A DNA stretch of 64,000 nucleotides. It comes from Sagittula sp. P11 (GTDB lineage: Bacteria; Pseudomonadota; Alphaproteobacteria; Rhodobacterales; Rhodobacteraceae). The notes below the pieces were generated by a model that was not told the origin of the DNA, ran no database searches, and saw only the letters and a program-made list of their open reading frames with translations. Location of the stretch: positions 3,602,501 to 3,666,500 of the forward strand of contig NZ_CP021913.1 of the NCBI RefSeq assembly GCF_002814095.1, given 5' to 3'. Positions 48,483-58,883 of this stretch are shown here, piece by piece. The position numbers were made by a program, and so were the translations under genes. Every line of letters starts with the position of its first letter. Positions within the stretch are counted from its first letter, which is position 1.

Positions 48483-50144
48483 ATGACGAAGCGAATCGAT
48501 TTCCAGGTCGATCCCACGGCCTACAAGCACTGGAAGGTGCATTACGACGGTCCGGTGGCGCACCTGCACATGGATGTCGACGAGAACGGCGGGCTGTTCG
48601 ACGGCTACCAGCTTAAGATGAACTCCTACGACCTGGGCGTCGACATCGAGCTCGCGGACATCGTGCAGCGGATGCGGTTCGAGCACCCGGAGGTCAAGGT
48701 CGTGGTGATGAAGTCCGACAAGGACCGGATCTTCTGCGCGGGCGCCAATATCCGCATGTTGGGCGGGGCCAAGCATTCGCACAAGGTGAACTTCTGCAAG
48801 TTCACGAACGAGACGCGCAACACCTTCGAGGCGGCGGAAGAGGACAGCGGCCAGAAGTACATCGCGGCGGTCAAGGGCGCCTGCGCGGGCGGCGGCTACG
48901 AGCTGGCGCTGGCCTGCAACCACATCATGCTGACCGACGATTCCTCGTCTTCCGTGTCGCTGCCGGAGGTGCCGCTGCTGGCGGTGCTGCCGGGGACGGG
49001 CGGGCTGACCCGGGTGACCGACAAGCGCAAGGTGCGCCGCGACCGGGCGGACGTGTTCTGCTCGACCGAGGAGGGGGTGCGCGGCAAGCGGGCGCAGGAA
49101 TGGAAGCTGGTCGACGAGGTGATCCCCAACTCGAAGTTCGACGCGACGGTGGAGGTGCGGGCGAAGGAATTCGCGGTGGCCTCGAAGAAGGCGGATGTCG
49201 GGAAGGGCATCGTGCTGACGCCGCTGGACCGGACCTTCCACGAGGACGGCTCCGTCACCTATTCGACCGTGGAAGTGCAGACCAACCGTGCGGGCCGCAC
49301 GGTGACGATCACGGTGAAGGGGCCGGAGGGCGAGGCGCCCGCCGACATGGCGGCGTTCGAGGCCGAGGGCGACCAGTCCTGGATGCTGCGGGCGGCGCGC
49401 GAACTCGACGACGCGATCCTGCACCTGCGGCTGAACGAGCCGGAGCTGGGCCTGATGGTCTTCAAGACGCAGGGCGATCCGGAGAAGCTCTTGGCGCATG
49501 AGGCGCTGCTGATGTCCGACAAGGCGCACTGGCTGGCCAACGAGGTGCTGCAGTACTGGAAGCGGGTGCTGAAGCGGGTCGACGTGACCTCGCGCTCGAT
49601 GGTGGCGCTGGTGGAGCACGGGTCGTGCTTTGCGGGTGTGCTGGCCGAACTGCTCTGGGCCGTGGACCGCAGCTACATGATGGAAGACGAGTTCGAGGGC
49701 GACAACCGGCCCATCGCGACCATCACGCTGTCGGACGCGAACTTCGGCCCGATGCCGATGGCGAACGGGCTGACGCGGCTGCAGACCCGGTTCCTCGACG
49801 ACGATGATGCGCTGGGCGTCTGCGCTGAAGCGAAGGGCGAGGCGCTGGAGGCCGAGGCGGCGGAGGAAGCCGGCCTTGTCACCATGATCCTCGACGACAT
49901 CGACTGGGAGGACGAGATCCGCATCTTCCTCGAGGAGCGGGCGTCCTTCAGCCCCGACGCGATGACGGGGATGGAGGCGAACCTGCGCTTCGCAGGACCG
50001 GAGACCATGGAGACCCGGATCTTCGGCCGCCTGACCGCCTGGCAGAACTGGATCTTCATCCGCCCGAACGCCGTGGGCGAAAACGGGGCGCTGCAGCGCT
50101 ACGGCACCGGCGTGCGGGGCGAATACAACATGGAGCGCGTGTAA
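48483..50144 (+). CDS. boxC: benzoyl-CoA-dihydrodiol lyase BoxC
   Basis: Cleaves the 2,3-epoxide-derived ring product of benzoyl-CoA hydrolytically, giving 3,4-dehydroadipyl-CoA semialdehyde and formate. The 553 residues comprise a crotonase-fold N-terminal part (FCAGANIRMLGGAKHSHKVN, GACAGGGYELALACNHI) and a second crotonase-like half with VEHGSCFAGVLAELLWAVDR. Length and both halves are typical of BoxC. The ribosome site GGAGGAG at 48467-48473 precedes the ATG. Cytoplasmic. Confidence 0.95.
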   Translation: MTKRIDFQVDPTAYKHWKVHYDGPVAHLHMDVDENGGLFDGYQLKMNSYDLGVDIELADIVQRMRFEHPEVKVVVMKSDKDRIFCAGANIRMLGGAKHSHKVNFCKFTNETRNTFEAAEEDSGQKYIAAVKGACAGGGYELALACNHIMLTDDSSSSVSLPEVPLLAVLPGTGGLTRVTDKRKVRRDRADVFCSTEEGVRGKRAQEWKLVDEVIPNSKFDATVEVRAKEFAVASKKADVGKGIVLTPLDRTFHEDGSVTYSTVEVQTNRAGRTVTITVKGPEGEAPADMAAFEAEGDQSWMLRAARELDDAILHLRLNEPELGLMVFKTQGDPEKLLAHEALLMSDKAHWLANEVLQYWKRVLKRVDVTSRSMVALVEHGSCFAGVLAELLWAVDRSYMMEDEFEGDNRPIATITLSDANFGPMPMANGLTRLQTRFLDDDDALGVCAEAKGEALEAEAAEEAGLVTMILDDIDWEDEIRIFLEERASFSPDAMTGMEANLRFAGPETMETRIFGRLTAWQNWIFIRPNAVGENGALQRYGTGVRGEYNMERV

Positions 50145-50158
50145 CGGCGCGAGGCAGA

Positions 50159-50212
50159 AGACTTTTCGGACGAAAAGTCTTTGAGGGGCAGAGTTTTCGA
50201 CGAAAACTCTGC
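50159..50212 (+). repeat. tandem hairpins between boxC and boxB
   Basis: The first stem is AGACTTTTCG (50159-50168) with CGAAAAGTCT (50171-50180). The second is GCAGAGTTTTCG (50188-50199) with CGAAAACTCTGC (50201-50212). The two share a TTTTCG...CGAAAA core, so they look like two members of one repeat family. They may protect or process the boxC-boxB mRNA. Confidence 0.65.
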
Positions 50213-50232
50213 ATCACCGAGGAGGACTTGGA

Positions 50233-51684
<1,452 letters not shown>

Positions 51685-51754
51685 GGCCGCGGGCCGGGTC
51701 CGGGGGCGCGCGCGGCGTGGTCCCGGACCTTCGGAAGGACAGGAGAGGGCTGCG

Positions 51755-52135
51755 ATGAGCGACCCGGCGACCAACACGGCCAGCGCCAAGGCCTTCTACG
51801 ACATGATGTTCAACCAGTGTCGTCCGAGGGAGGCCGTCGCGGCCTACGTGGGCGCCGAGTACATCCAGCACAACCCGCATGTCGCCTCCGGCAAGGAGGG
51901 GTTCATCGCCTACTTCGAGCGGATGGCCCGGGAGTATCCCGGCAAGCGGGTGGAATTCGTGCGCACGGTGGCGGAGGGGGACCTGGTGGTCCTGCACTGT
52001 CACCAGGTCTGGCCCGACGAAGAATACGCGGGCATCGACATCTTCCGTTTCGACGCGGCGGGCCGGATCGTGGAGCACTGGGATGTGCTGCAGGTGCTGC
52101 CCGAGACATCCGCGCACGGCAACGGGATGTTCTGA
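51755..52135 (+). CDS. SnoaL/NTF2-like protein of the box operon
   Basis: A 126-residue protein of the NTF2/SnoaL-like fold, with [20 protein letters not shown] and a conserved core [20 protein letters not shown] ending [11 protein letters not shown]. Such proteins are small isomerases, cyclases or hydrolases acting on ring or lactone compounds. A role in handling a reactive intermediate of the epoxide pathway is possible but not shown. It lies 70 bases after boxB. Confidence 0.82.
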   Translation: MSDPATNTASAKAFYDMMFNQCRPREAVAAYVGAEYIQHNPHVASGKEGFIAYFERMAREYPGKRVEFVRTVAEGDLVVLHCHQVWPDEEYAGIDIFRFDAAGRIVEHWDVLQVLPETSAHGNGMF

Positions 52136-52167
52136 GAGACAATGAAACGGGTCGGGAGGGCCTTGGG

Positions 52168-52341
52168 ATGCAGATGGAACGCAAGATCGGCCACGCACCG
52201 CGCGTGGCGGCACTGGGCGAGGAGTTCCTTGCCGGACAGGGGGGATGCCCGGGGTGCATCGGCTGCACGGGCTGCCGCGGGCTTTGCGCGCAGCTGATCG
52301 AGATGCTCTCGGTCCCCGAGGCGGTGCTGCGCCGCGACTGA
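52168..52341 (+). CDS. 57-residue cysteine-rich protein, unknown
   Basis: A short gene between the NTF2-like gene and boxA. The product has a Cys cluster GGCPGCIGCTGCRGLCAQ, that is C-x2-C-x2-C-x2-C-x3-C, flanked by helical parts. The first three spacings equal those of [4Fe-4S] ferredoxins, but the Cys-Pro signature after the last Cys is missing. GGGAGGG lies eight bases before the ATG at 52168. A metal- or cluster-binding partner of BoxA is plausible. No named family is recognised. Confidence 0.72.
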   Translation: MQMERKIGHAPRVAALGEEFLAGQGGCPGCIGCTGCRGLCAQLIEMLSVPEAVLRRD

Positions 52342-52414
52342 GCGCGGCCCTGGCCCCTTGCCCACCCAGACAGTCACAGAGGTGTCCCCGGCGCGGGACC
52401 CCGTGGGAGGATTG

Positions 52415-53599
52415 ATGAACAAGCCGCTGAAACAGCACCTGATCGACCCGGAGATCTGCATCCGCTGCTACACCTGCGAGATGACCTGTCCGGTCGAGGC
52501 GATTACCCACAACGACGAGAACGTCGTGGTGGACCCGGACAAGTGCAACTTCTGCATGGACTGCATCCCGGTTTGCCCCACGGGGTCCATCGACGAGTGG
52601 CGCGTGGTGCGCGAGCCCTATTCGCTGGACGCGCAGTTCGGCTGGATGGAACTGCCGGAGCAGGAGGACCTGGGCGCCGACGAGGCGGAAACCGGCCTCG
52701 AGGCGCTGGACGAGGCGATGGCGGCGCTTCTGGCGGAGGCGCATTCGGGGGCGGGCGGCAAGGCGAAGGCGCCGGCCTCGGCGGCGAAGGCGACGGTGAA
52801 CCTCTATACGCTGGGCAAGCCCGCGACCGCGAAGGTGACGGGCATCGTGCCGCTGACCAAGGACCCGGAGCACGACGTGCGCCACATCATCCTCGACTTC
52901 GGCGGCCAGCCCATGCCGGTGCTGGAAGGCCAGTCCATCGGGATCGTCCCGCCGGGCGCGGATGCGGAGGGCAAGCCCTTCCTGCCGCGGCTTTACTCGG
53001 TGTCGAGCCCGCGCGACGGCGAGCGGCCGAACTACAACAACGTCTCGCTGACGGTGAAGCGGGAGAAGGGCGGGCTCTGCTCGAACTACCTGTGCGACCT
53101 GAAGGTCGGCGACGAGGTGCGGGTCACCGGCCCCTTCGGCGCGACCTTCCTGATGCCCGACGACCCGGAGGCGCGGCTTCTGATGATCTGCACCGGCACC
53201 GGCTCGGCGCCGATGCGGGCCTTCACCATGCGGCGCCAGCGCACGGTGGGCGGCAGGTCGGGGGGCATGGTGATGTTCTTCGGCGCGCGCACGCCCGACG
53301 CGCTGCCCTACTTCGGCCCGCTGAAGAAGGTGCCGGAGGCGCTGCTGGAGCAGCACCTCGTCTATTCGCGCCAGGGGGAGGCGAAGGAATACGTGCAGGA
53401 CCGGATGCGGGCCGAGGAGGACCGGGTGGCGGAGCTGCTGGGCGATCCGAAGACCCACGTCTACATCTGCGGCCTGCGCGGCATGGAGGAAGGGGTCGAG
53501 AAGGCGCTGACCAACATCGCCGAAAGCATCGGTCAGCAATGGACGGCGCTGCGCGACGGGATGCGCGACGAGGGGCGCTATCACGTGGAGACGTACTGA
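52415..53599 (+). CDS. boxA: benzoyl-CoA 2,3-epoxidase reductase subunit BoxA
   Basis: NADPH-dependent iron-sulfur flavoprotein that supplies electrons to BoxB. The 394 residues begin with two [4Fe-4S] motifs (CIRCYTCEMTCPVEAI and CNFCMDCIPVCPTGSI). An Ala/Lys-rich linker (about 105-130) and a ferredoxin-NADP reductase-like domain with RLYSVSSP for FAD and CTGTGSAPMRAF for NADPH follow. The ATG at 52415 follows GGGAGG. It is separated from boxB by two small genes, an arrangement worth noting. Confidence 0.95.
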   Translation: MNKPLKQHLIDPEICIRCYTCEMTCPVEAITHNDENVVVDPDKCNFCMDCIPVCPTGSIDEWRVVREPYSLDAQFGWMELPEQEDLGADEAETGLEALDEAMAALLAEAHSGAGGKAKAPASAAKATVNLYTLGKPATAKVTGIVPLTKDPEHDVRHIILDFGGQPMPVLEGQSIGIVPPGADAEGKPFLPRLYSVSSPRDGERPNYNNVSLTVKREKGGLCSNYLCDLKVGDEVRVTGPFGATFLMPDDPEARLLMICTGTGSAPMRAFTMRRQRTVGGRSGGMVMFFGARTPDALPYFGPLKKVPEALLEQHLVYSRQGEAKEYVQDRMRAEEDRVAELLGDPKTHVYICGLRGMEEGVEKALTNIAESIGQQWTALRDGMRDEGRYHVETY

Positions 53600-53634
53600 G
53601 CGGGCGGGGGCCGTGCGTGGGGGCCAGCCCCCAC

Positions 53635-53669
53635 ACCCCCGGAGTATTTCGGAAGCAAAGAAGCAGGGG
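53635..53669. repeat. dispersed intergenic repeat, copy 3
   Basis: ACCCCCGGAGTATTTCGGAA and the following GCAAAGAAGCAGGGG match the family seen near 30030, 42455 and 57354. It follows the boxA stop by about 35 bases. Confidence 0.6.
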
Positions 53670-53718
53670 CGGGGTCGCGGTTTTTCCGGCCTTTGGCCGA
53701 TGATCGCAGGAGTGGTGT

Positions 53719-54132
53719 ATGGGGCAGCCGTTCGAGCATGAGATCCGGGTGACATGGGGGGACTGCGATCCGGCGCGTATCGCCTATACCGCGCGCATCC
53801 CCTGGTTCGCGCTGGATGCGATCAATGCCTGGTGGGAGGAGAAGCTGGGGGACGGCTGGTTCCAGATGGAACTGGACCGCGGCGTCGGCACGCCGTTCGT
53901 CAACATGACCATCGATTTCCGCAGCCCGGTCACGCCGCGCCACCGGCTGATCTGTGCCGTGCGCCCGGTGCGGCTGGGCGAGACCTCGGTGAGTTTCGAG
54001 GTGCTGGGGCGGCAGGACGGGGTCCTGTGTTTCGAGGGGCGCTTTACCTGCGTGTTCATCGATGCGCCCACTTTCCGCAAGGCGCCGCCGCCGGAGGATA
54101 TCCGAGCGGTGGTGGAGGCGCATCTGGACTGA
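53719..54132 (+). CDS. 4HBT-type acyl-CoA thioesterase
   Basis: A 137-residue hot-dog-fold thioesterase. WGDCDPARIAYTARIPWFAL contains the catalytic Asp of the 4-hydroxybenzoyl-CoA thioesterase type, and GTPFVNMTIDFRSPVTPRH is typical of the central strand. It could recycle CoA from benzoyl-CoA or related aryl-CoA when the pathway is blocked. It sits between boxA and boxR, separated from boxA by a dispersed repeat. Confidence 0.85.
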   Translation: MGQPFEHEIRVTWGDCDPARIAYTARIPWFALDAINAWWEEKLGDGWFQMELDRGVGTPFVNMTIDFRSPVTPRHRLICAVRPVRLGETSVSFEVLGRQDGVLCFEGRFTCVFIDAPTFRKAPPPEDIRAVVEAHLD

Positions 54133-54194
54133 GGGGCGTGTGTGATGTGGGGGCCGGTTTGGCGTTGCCACCGCGGGCGAAGCAGCTAGTGTGT

Positions 54195-54206
54195 GCACTA
54201 TAATTC
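54195..54206. promoter_or_regulatory. putative BoxR operator, site 7 (boxR)
   Basis: GCACTATAATTC matches the palindrome at 10 of 12 positions and contains a consensus -10, TATAAT (54199-54204), 19 bases before the boxR ATG. This arrangement suggests autoregulation. Confidence 0.5.
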
Positions 54207-54223
54207 ATAACGGTGCGAACGGG

Positions 54224-55135
54224 ATGAGCAAGGCTGGGCCGCTGACACAGGACATGGCGACGCGCGGGGCGGAGGCGGACCGGGCCGTGGAGGCCCTGCT
54301 GGCGCGCGTGGGCGAGCGCGTGCGCCGCGCCCGCGAGGCCCGTCACATCCCGCGCCGCGTGTTGTCGGAGATGTCGGGTGTCTCGCCGCGCTACCTCGCG
54401 CAGCTGGAGACCGGCGAGGGCAACATCTCCATCGGGCTTCTGACCAAGGTGGCCTGCGCGCTCGACCTGTCGGTGGAGCGGCTGGTGGGCGAGGACGATC
54501 CGTGGTCGTCCGAGGTGCTGCGCATGTCCGAGATGTTCCGCCGCGCCGACCGGGGGATGCAGGCCCGCGTGCTGGCGATGCTGGAGGCGCAGGCGCCGGA
54601 GGGTGCGCGGGCGCAGCGGGTGTGCCTTGTGGGCCTGCGCGGCGCGGGCAAGTCGACGCTGGGGCGGCTGGCAGGTGAGGCGCTGGGCGTGCCGTTCCTG
54701 GAACTGAACGCGGAGATCGCGCGGATCGGCGGGATGCCGGTGGCGGAGATCATGGCGCTTTATGGGGCCGAAGGCTACCGGGAGATGGAGGCGGAGGCGC
54801 TGGAAGGCGTGATCTCGGCCCACGAGCGGATCATCCTGGCGGTCGGCGGCGGGCTGGTGGCGGAAAGCGTCACCTACGAGCGGGTGCTGGAGCGGTTCCA
54901 CACGGTCTGGGTCAAGGCCTCGCCGGAGGAGCACATGGCGCGGGTGCGCGCGCAGGGCGACCTGCGGCCGATGGCCGGCCAGCCCGAGGCGATGCAGCAG
55001 CTGCGCACCATCCTGCGGGCGCGCGAGGTGCTGTACGAGCGGGCGCATGCGCAGCTCGACACCAGCGGCGCCGGCCTTGACGAGAGCCTGGAGGCGATGA
55101 AGACGCTGCTGGCGGACGAGGGATTTCTGGACTGA
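54224..55135 (+). CDS. boxR: BoxR-type transcriptional regulator (XRE domain fused to shikimate kinase-like domain)
   Basis: A 303-residue regulator. The N-terminal HTH-XRE domain (RHIPRRVLSEMSGVSPRYLA, QLETGEGNISIGLL) is joined to a shikimate-kinase-like domain with Walker A GLRGAGKSTLGRLAG, which in BoxR/BzdR proteins binds benzoyl-CoA and releases repression. The ATG at 54224 is preferred over upstream starts because it lies after the promoter-operator. It probably recognises the GCACTATAGTGC elements of this window. Confidence 0.93.
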   Translation: MSKAGPLTQDMATRGAEADRAVEALLARVGERVRRAREARHIPRRVLSEMSGVSPRYLAQLETGEGNISIGLLTKVACALDLSVERLVGEDDPWSSEVLRMSEMFRRADRGMQARVLAMLEAQAPEGARAQRVCLVGLRGAGKSTLGRLAGEALGVPFLELNAEIARIGGMPVAEIMALYGAEGYREMEAEALEGVISAHERIILAVGGGLVAESVTYERVLERFHTVWVKASPEEHMARVRAQGDLRPMAGQPEAMQQLRTILRAREVLYERAHAQLDTSGAGLDESLEAMKTLLADEGFLD

Positions 55136-55169
55136 CAGGCGGCAGGGGCTGCCGCGGAAGGAGTGACGG

Positions 55170-57236
55170 ATGGCTGTGAGCTGCCGCAGAGAGGGCACGG
55201 CCCTGATCGTGACATTGGACAACCCGCCGGTGAACGCCATCGGCCTCGCGGTGCGCGAGGGGCTGGCCGCGGCGCTGGAGCGGGCCGGGACGGAAGAGGC
55301 GCTGAGCCGCGTGGTGCTGACCGGCGCGGGCCGGGCCTTTGCCGCGGGCGGCGACGCGCGGGAGTTCGACGCGCCCGCCGTGGCGCCGCACCTCAACGAC
55401 ATCGTGGCGGGCATCGAGGCCTGCGATGTGCCCTGGGTGGCGGCGATCAACGGCGTGGCGCTGGGGGGCGGCTGCGAGCTGGCGCTGGCCTGCCGCTACC
55501 GGATCGCGGCGCCGGGGGTGCAGATCGGCCTGCCGGAGGTCACGCTCGGCGTGGTGCCGGGGTCGGGCGGGACGCAGCGGCTGCCGCGGTTGATCGGCAT
55601 GGCGGCGGCGCTGGACATGATCCCCACGGGCAAGCCGGTCAGCGCGGAGAAGGCGGAGGCGCTTGGGCTGGTCGACGGGCTGGCGGAGGACCCGCTGGCG
55701 GTGGCCCTGGGGCTGGACGTGGGGACGCTGGCGCTGGCCACGCCGGTCTGCGACCTGCCCGCGCCTGAGATGGACGCAGAGGCGGTGGAGGCGGCGCAGG
55801 CGCTGGCGGCGCGGAAGATGCCGCAGCAGGTGGCGCCGCTGACGGCCATCGCGCTGATCGCCTCGACCCCGGCGGTGACGCTGGCGGCGGGGCTGGCGGA
55901 GGAGCGCACCGCCTTCCTTACGCTCCGCGCGGACAGCCAGGCGCGGGCGCTGCGGCATGTCTTCTTTGCCGAACGGGGGGCGAAGGCGCCGGCGGGGCTG
56001 GAGGCCGCGCCGGGCGACACCGGCCACGTGGCGGTTGTCGGCGGCGGCACGATGGGGGCGGGGATCGCCTACGCCTGTATGAACGCCGGGCTGCGGGTCA
56101 CCCTGCTGGAGACCGACGCCGACGGGGTGGCGCGGGCGGAGGCGAACGTCGGGAAAATCGTCGAGGCCTCGCTGAAGCGCGGCCTGATCTCGGCGGCGGG
56201 CGGGGAGGAGCGCCGCGCGCGGCTGGCGGTGACATCGGATTACGCTGCGGCGGCGGGCGCGGGGCTGGCGATCGAGGCGGCCTTCGAGTCGATGGAGGTG
56301 AAACGCGAGGTCTTCGGCCGGTTGCAGGCGGCGCTGGCGACTGACGCGGTGCTGGCGAGCAACACCTCCTACCTCGACCTGAACGAGATCGCGCGGTCGG
56401 TGGACGATCCGTCGCGGGTGGTGGGGCTGCACTTCTTCGCGCCCGCGCACATCATGAAGCTGCTGGAGATCGTGAAGGGGGAGGCGACATCGGACCGGGC
56501 GCTGGCGACGGGCTTTGCGCTGGCGAAGACGCTGAGGAAGGTGCCGGTGCTGGCCGGGGTCTGCGACGGGTTCATCGGCAACCGCATCCTCGCACGCTAC
56601 CGCGAGGCGGCGGACACGGTGTTGATGGACGGCTCCACGCCCTGGGAGATCGACGAGGCGATGGTGGATTTCGGTTACGCCATGGGCCCTTACGAGGCGC
56701 AGGACCTGTCGGGGCTGGACATCGCCCACGCCAACCGGCGACGGCAGGACGCGACGCGCGACCCGGCGCGGCGCTACATTCCCATCGCCGACCGGATGGT
56801 GGAACTGGGCAAGCTGGGGCGCAAGACCGGGGCGGGCTGGTATCGCTACCCGGGCGGCGGCGGCAAGGTGGAGGACCCGATCGTGGCGGACCTCGCGCTG
56901 GAAGAGGCGCATTTCGCCGGGATCGCGCGCGTCGACTACGCACCGGACGAGATCCGCGAGCGGCTGCTGCTGGCGATGATCAACGAGGCGGCGGACATCC
57001 TGGGCGAGGGGATCGCGGCCTCGGCGCGCGACATCGACCTGGTGACGGTCTTCGGCTACGGCTTCCCGCGCTGGCGCGGCGGGCTGATGTGGTACGCGGA
57101 CGAATGGGGCGTGCCGGAGATCGTGGCGAAGCTGAAGGCGCTGGCGGAGGAAGACCCGGTCGTCTGGAAGATTTCGCCGGTGCTGCAGGACTGCGCGGCC
57201 ACCGGAACGCCGCTGGCGGAGTGGCGGCGCGCCTGA
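55170..57236 (+). CDS. FadB-like bifunctional enoyl-CoA hydratase / 3-hydroxyacyl-CoA dehydrogenase
   Basis: A 688-residue enzyme. The N-terminal crotonase domain (NGVALGGGCELALACRYRI, LPEVTLGVVPGSGGTQRLP) carries two conserved Glu of hydratases. The NAD domain is VAVVGGGTMGAGIAYACM, and the C-terminal dehydrogenase parts include GLHFFAPAHIMKLLEIV and GFPRWRGGLMWYAD. It can hydrate and oxidise C6 dicarboxyl-CoA intermediates made after ring cleavage, feeding beta-oxidation to succinyl-CoA and acetyl-CoA. It follows boxR in the same direction. Confidence 0.9.
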   Translation: MAVSCRREGTALIVTLDNPPVNAIGLAVREGLAAALERAGTEEALSRVVLTGAGRAFAAGGDAREFDAPAVAPHLNDIVAGIEACDVPWVAAINGVALGGGCELALACRYRIAAPGVQIGLPEVTLGVVPGSGGTQRLPRLIGMAAALDMIPTGKPVSAEKAEALGLVDGLAEDPLAVALGLDVGTLALATPVCDLPAPEMDAEAVEAAQALAARKMPQQVAPLTAIALIASTPAVTLAAGLAEERTAFLTLRADSQARALRHVFFAERGAKAPAGLEAAPGDTGHVAVVGGGTMGAGIAYACMNAGLRVTLLETDADGVARAEANVGKIVEASLKRGLISAAGGEERRARLAVTSDYAAAAGAGLAIEAAFESMEVKREVFGRLQAALATDAVLASNTSYLDLNEIARSVDDPSRVVGLHFFAPAHIMKLLEIVKGEATSDRALATGFALAKTLRKVPVLAGVCDGFIGNRILARYREAADTVLMDGSTPWEIDEAMVDFGYAMGPYEAQDLSGLDIAHANRRRQDATRDPARRYIPIADRMVELGKLGRKTGAGWYRYPGGGGKVEDPIVADLALEEAHFAGIARVDYAPDEIRERLLLAMINEAADILGEGIAASARDIDLVTVFGYGFPRWRGGLMWYADEWGVPEIVAKLKALAEEDPVVWKISPVLQDCAATGTPLAEWRRA

Positions 57237-57242
57237 GGGGTT

Positions 57243-57285
57243 TCGCCTCGCTGGCGCGAGGCGACCGGCGCGCCCTTCGGGCGCG
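57243..57285. terminator. tandem hairpins at convergent gene ends
   Basis: TCGCCTCG (57243-57250) pairs with CGAGGCGA (57257-57264), then CGCGCCC (57269-57275) pairs with GGGCGCG (57279-57285). They follow the FadB-like stop directly and probably reduce read-through into the opposing gene; no T run is present. Confidence 0.5.
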
Positions 57286-57353
57286 ATGGGGGCTTTGGCT
57301 CTGAAGCGTTGGCTTGCCGGAGGGGGCGCGAGGGCGTGGAGGCCCCGCCTTTT

Positions 57354-57419
57354 CAGGTATTTATGACCAAGATGAAGGGGAGCGCGTGCCTTGTCCTTCA
57401 TCTTGGCAAAAATACCTGA
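57354..57419. repeat. dispersed repeat pair forming a bidirectional terminator-like hairpin (copy 4)
   Basis: CAGGTATTTATGACCAAGAT and GAAGG (57354-57378) are answered by CCTTCATCTTGG and AAATACCTG (57395-57419) in inverted orientation. Two copies of the dispersed repeat thus fold on each other between convergent genes. Bidirectional termination is likely. Confidence 0.65.
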
Positions 57420-57475
57420 CTTCGCCGAGATTGTCAGTCCGCGTGCCGTTCGGGCAAGGGGGCGGCGGTGGCCAC

Positions 57476-58882
57476 TCAGTTCATGTCTTCGATCAGGCGG
57501 CCGTGGCGTTTCGTTTCCGCGAGGACGTCCGAGAGCGTCGCCATGCCGCGCGCCTCCAGCATGGGGAGCATGCGGCTGAAGACCTCTGCCGTGGCGTGGG
57601 CGTCGCCCAGTGCGGTGTGGCGCAGGTCCGGCGGGATGGTCACGGCCAGGCGGTCGCAGAGCGCGTCGAGCGTGTGGGTCTGCGACGCGCCGAAGAGGAT
57701 CGCCGACAGCAGCACCGTGTCGAGGATCGGGTGGGTCCATTCCACGCCCATGCGTGCCTTGTGGCGGTGCAGGAAGGCCATGTCGAACGGCGCGTTGTGT
57801 GCCACGATCACGCTGTCCCGGGCGAAGGTGTGGAAGCGGCGCCCGGCCTCGGCGATGCCCGGGGCCGTGGCGACCATCGCATCGGTCACGCCGTGCACCT
57901 TCGAGGAGGCGGGCGGGATCGGGCGGCCCGGGTTGACGAGCTGGTCCATGCGCTCGCCCGGCACGATGCGTCCGTTGACGATGCGCACCGCACCGATCTG
58001 CACGATCTCGTCCTTGTGGGGAAGGAGGCCCGTCGTCTCGGTGTCGAACACCGTGTAGGTCAGCCGTCCGAGCGGCATGGCGTCGAGCGCGCCGGGCGCC
58101 TGGTCGAGCAGGGCGAAGTCGTAGGTCAGGGGGCGGGCGGCCTCGGGCGGGAGGTCGAGGTGCGAGGCATCCACGAGGATGATGTAGCCGCCGCCGTCCA
58201 TCGGGCGCAGCCTTGCGTCGTAGCTTTGCGCACCGTCGTGGCCGGGCAGGGTGGCCGTGACCTCGCGCCCGGTCCTGTTCATCTGCTTGCGCAGTCCCTT
58301 GAGCGCCGCGCCGTCGAAATAGTCGGTCACGGGCGCGTTCAGCCGGGGGATGCCCTGCGAGGCCAGCACCTCGGCGGCCTGCCCGTCGTAGAGCACGATC
58401 TGGTCGGCGTTGCCCACGAGGATCGTGGCGACGGGGATCTCGGTCAGCAGCGCGGTCAGGCGGGCCTTCTCGGATTCGAGGCGCGCGGTTTCGGCTGCGA
58501 TGCGGTCGGCGCTGGCCAGCGTGCTGGCGGAGAGCTGCGAACTGAGCGCCGAGGCGGCGGGGCCGAGGTCGCCCAGGTAGCGCGCGGCATCGGCGTCGAC
58601 GCGGGTGGCGATCCCGGCATGTGCCCTGGCGCGGAGTTCGGCAGAGAGGCGTTCGATGGGTTTGGCCACGTTCTCGTCGAACAGCAGCCAGATCCCGGCG
58701 CAGAGCGCGGTGAAGCCGAAGGCGATGAGGATCGCGGCGAGGGTGAAGCCGTTGGCGTCATCCGTCCTCAGCGCCCGTGTGTAGCCGAACCACAGCGCCG
58801 CGCCCGCCAGCGCCGTGCCGCCGAGCGCGATCACGCAGAAGAACAGGAAGATCCGCAGTCGGAGGCTGAGGCCGGAGAACAT
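57476..58882 (-). CDS. membrane PAS-domain protein fused to a DnaQ-type 3'-5' exonuclease
   Basis: A 468-residue protein. Two hydrophobic segments at the N-terminus (about 10-32 and 45-68) are followed by a HAMP-like coil (ENVAKPIERLSAELRARAHA), a PAS-like domain (IPVATILVGNADQIVLYDGQ) and a DEDDh exonuclease (FDTETTGLLPHKDEIVQIG, VAHNAPFDMAFLHRH, HTALGDAHATAEVF). All acidic catalytic residues and the His are present. The combination of a sensor-like front and an exonuclease is odd but recurs beside acetate symporter genes in this group. Nucleic acid substrate unknown. Confidence 0.85.
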   Translation of the reverse strand: MFSGLSLRLRIFLFFCVIALGGTALAGAALWFGYTRALRTDDANGFTLAAILIAFGFTALCAGIWLLFDENVAKPIERLSAELRARAHAGIATRVDADAARYLGDLGPAASALSSQLSASTLASADRIAAETARLESEKARLTALLTEIPVATILVGNADQIVLYDGQAAEVLASQGIPRLNAPVTDYFDGAALKGLRKQMNRTGREVTATLPGHDGAQSYDARLRPMDGGGYIILVDASHLDLPPEAARPLTYDFALLDQAPGALDAMPLGRLTYTVFDTETTGLLPHKDEIVQIGAVRIVNGRIVPGERMDQLVNPGRPIPPASSKVHGVTDAMVATAPGIAEAGRRFHTFARDSVIVAHNAPFDMAFLHRHKARMGVEWTHPILDTVLLSAILFGASQTHTLDALCDRLAVTIPPDLRHTALGDAHATAEVFSRMLPMLEARGMATLSDVLAETKRHGRLIEDMN

Positions 58883-58883
58883 G

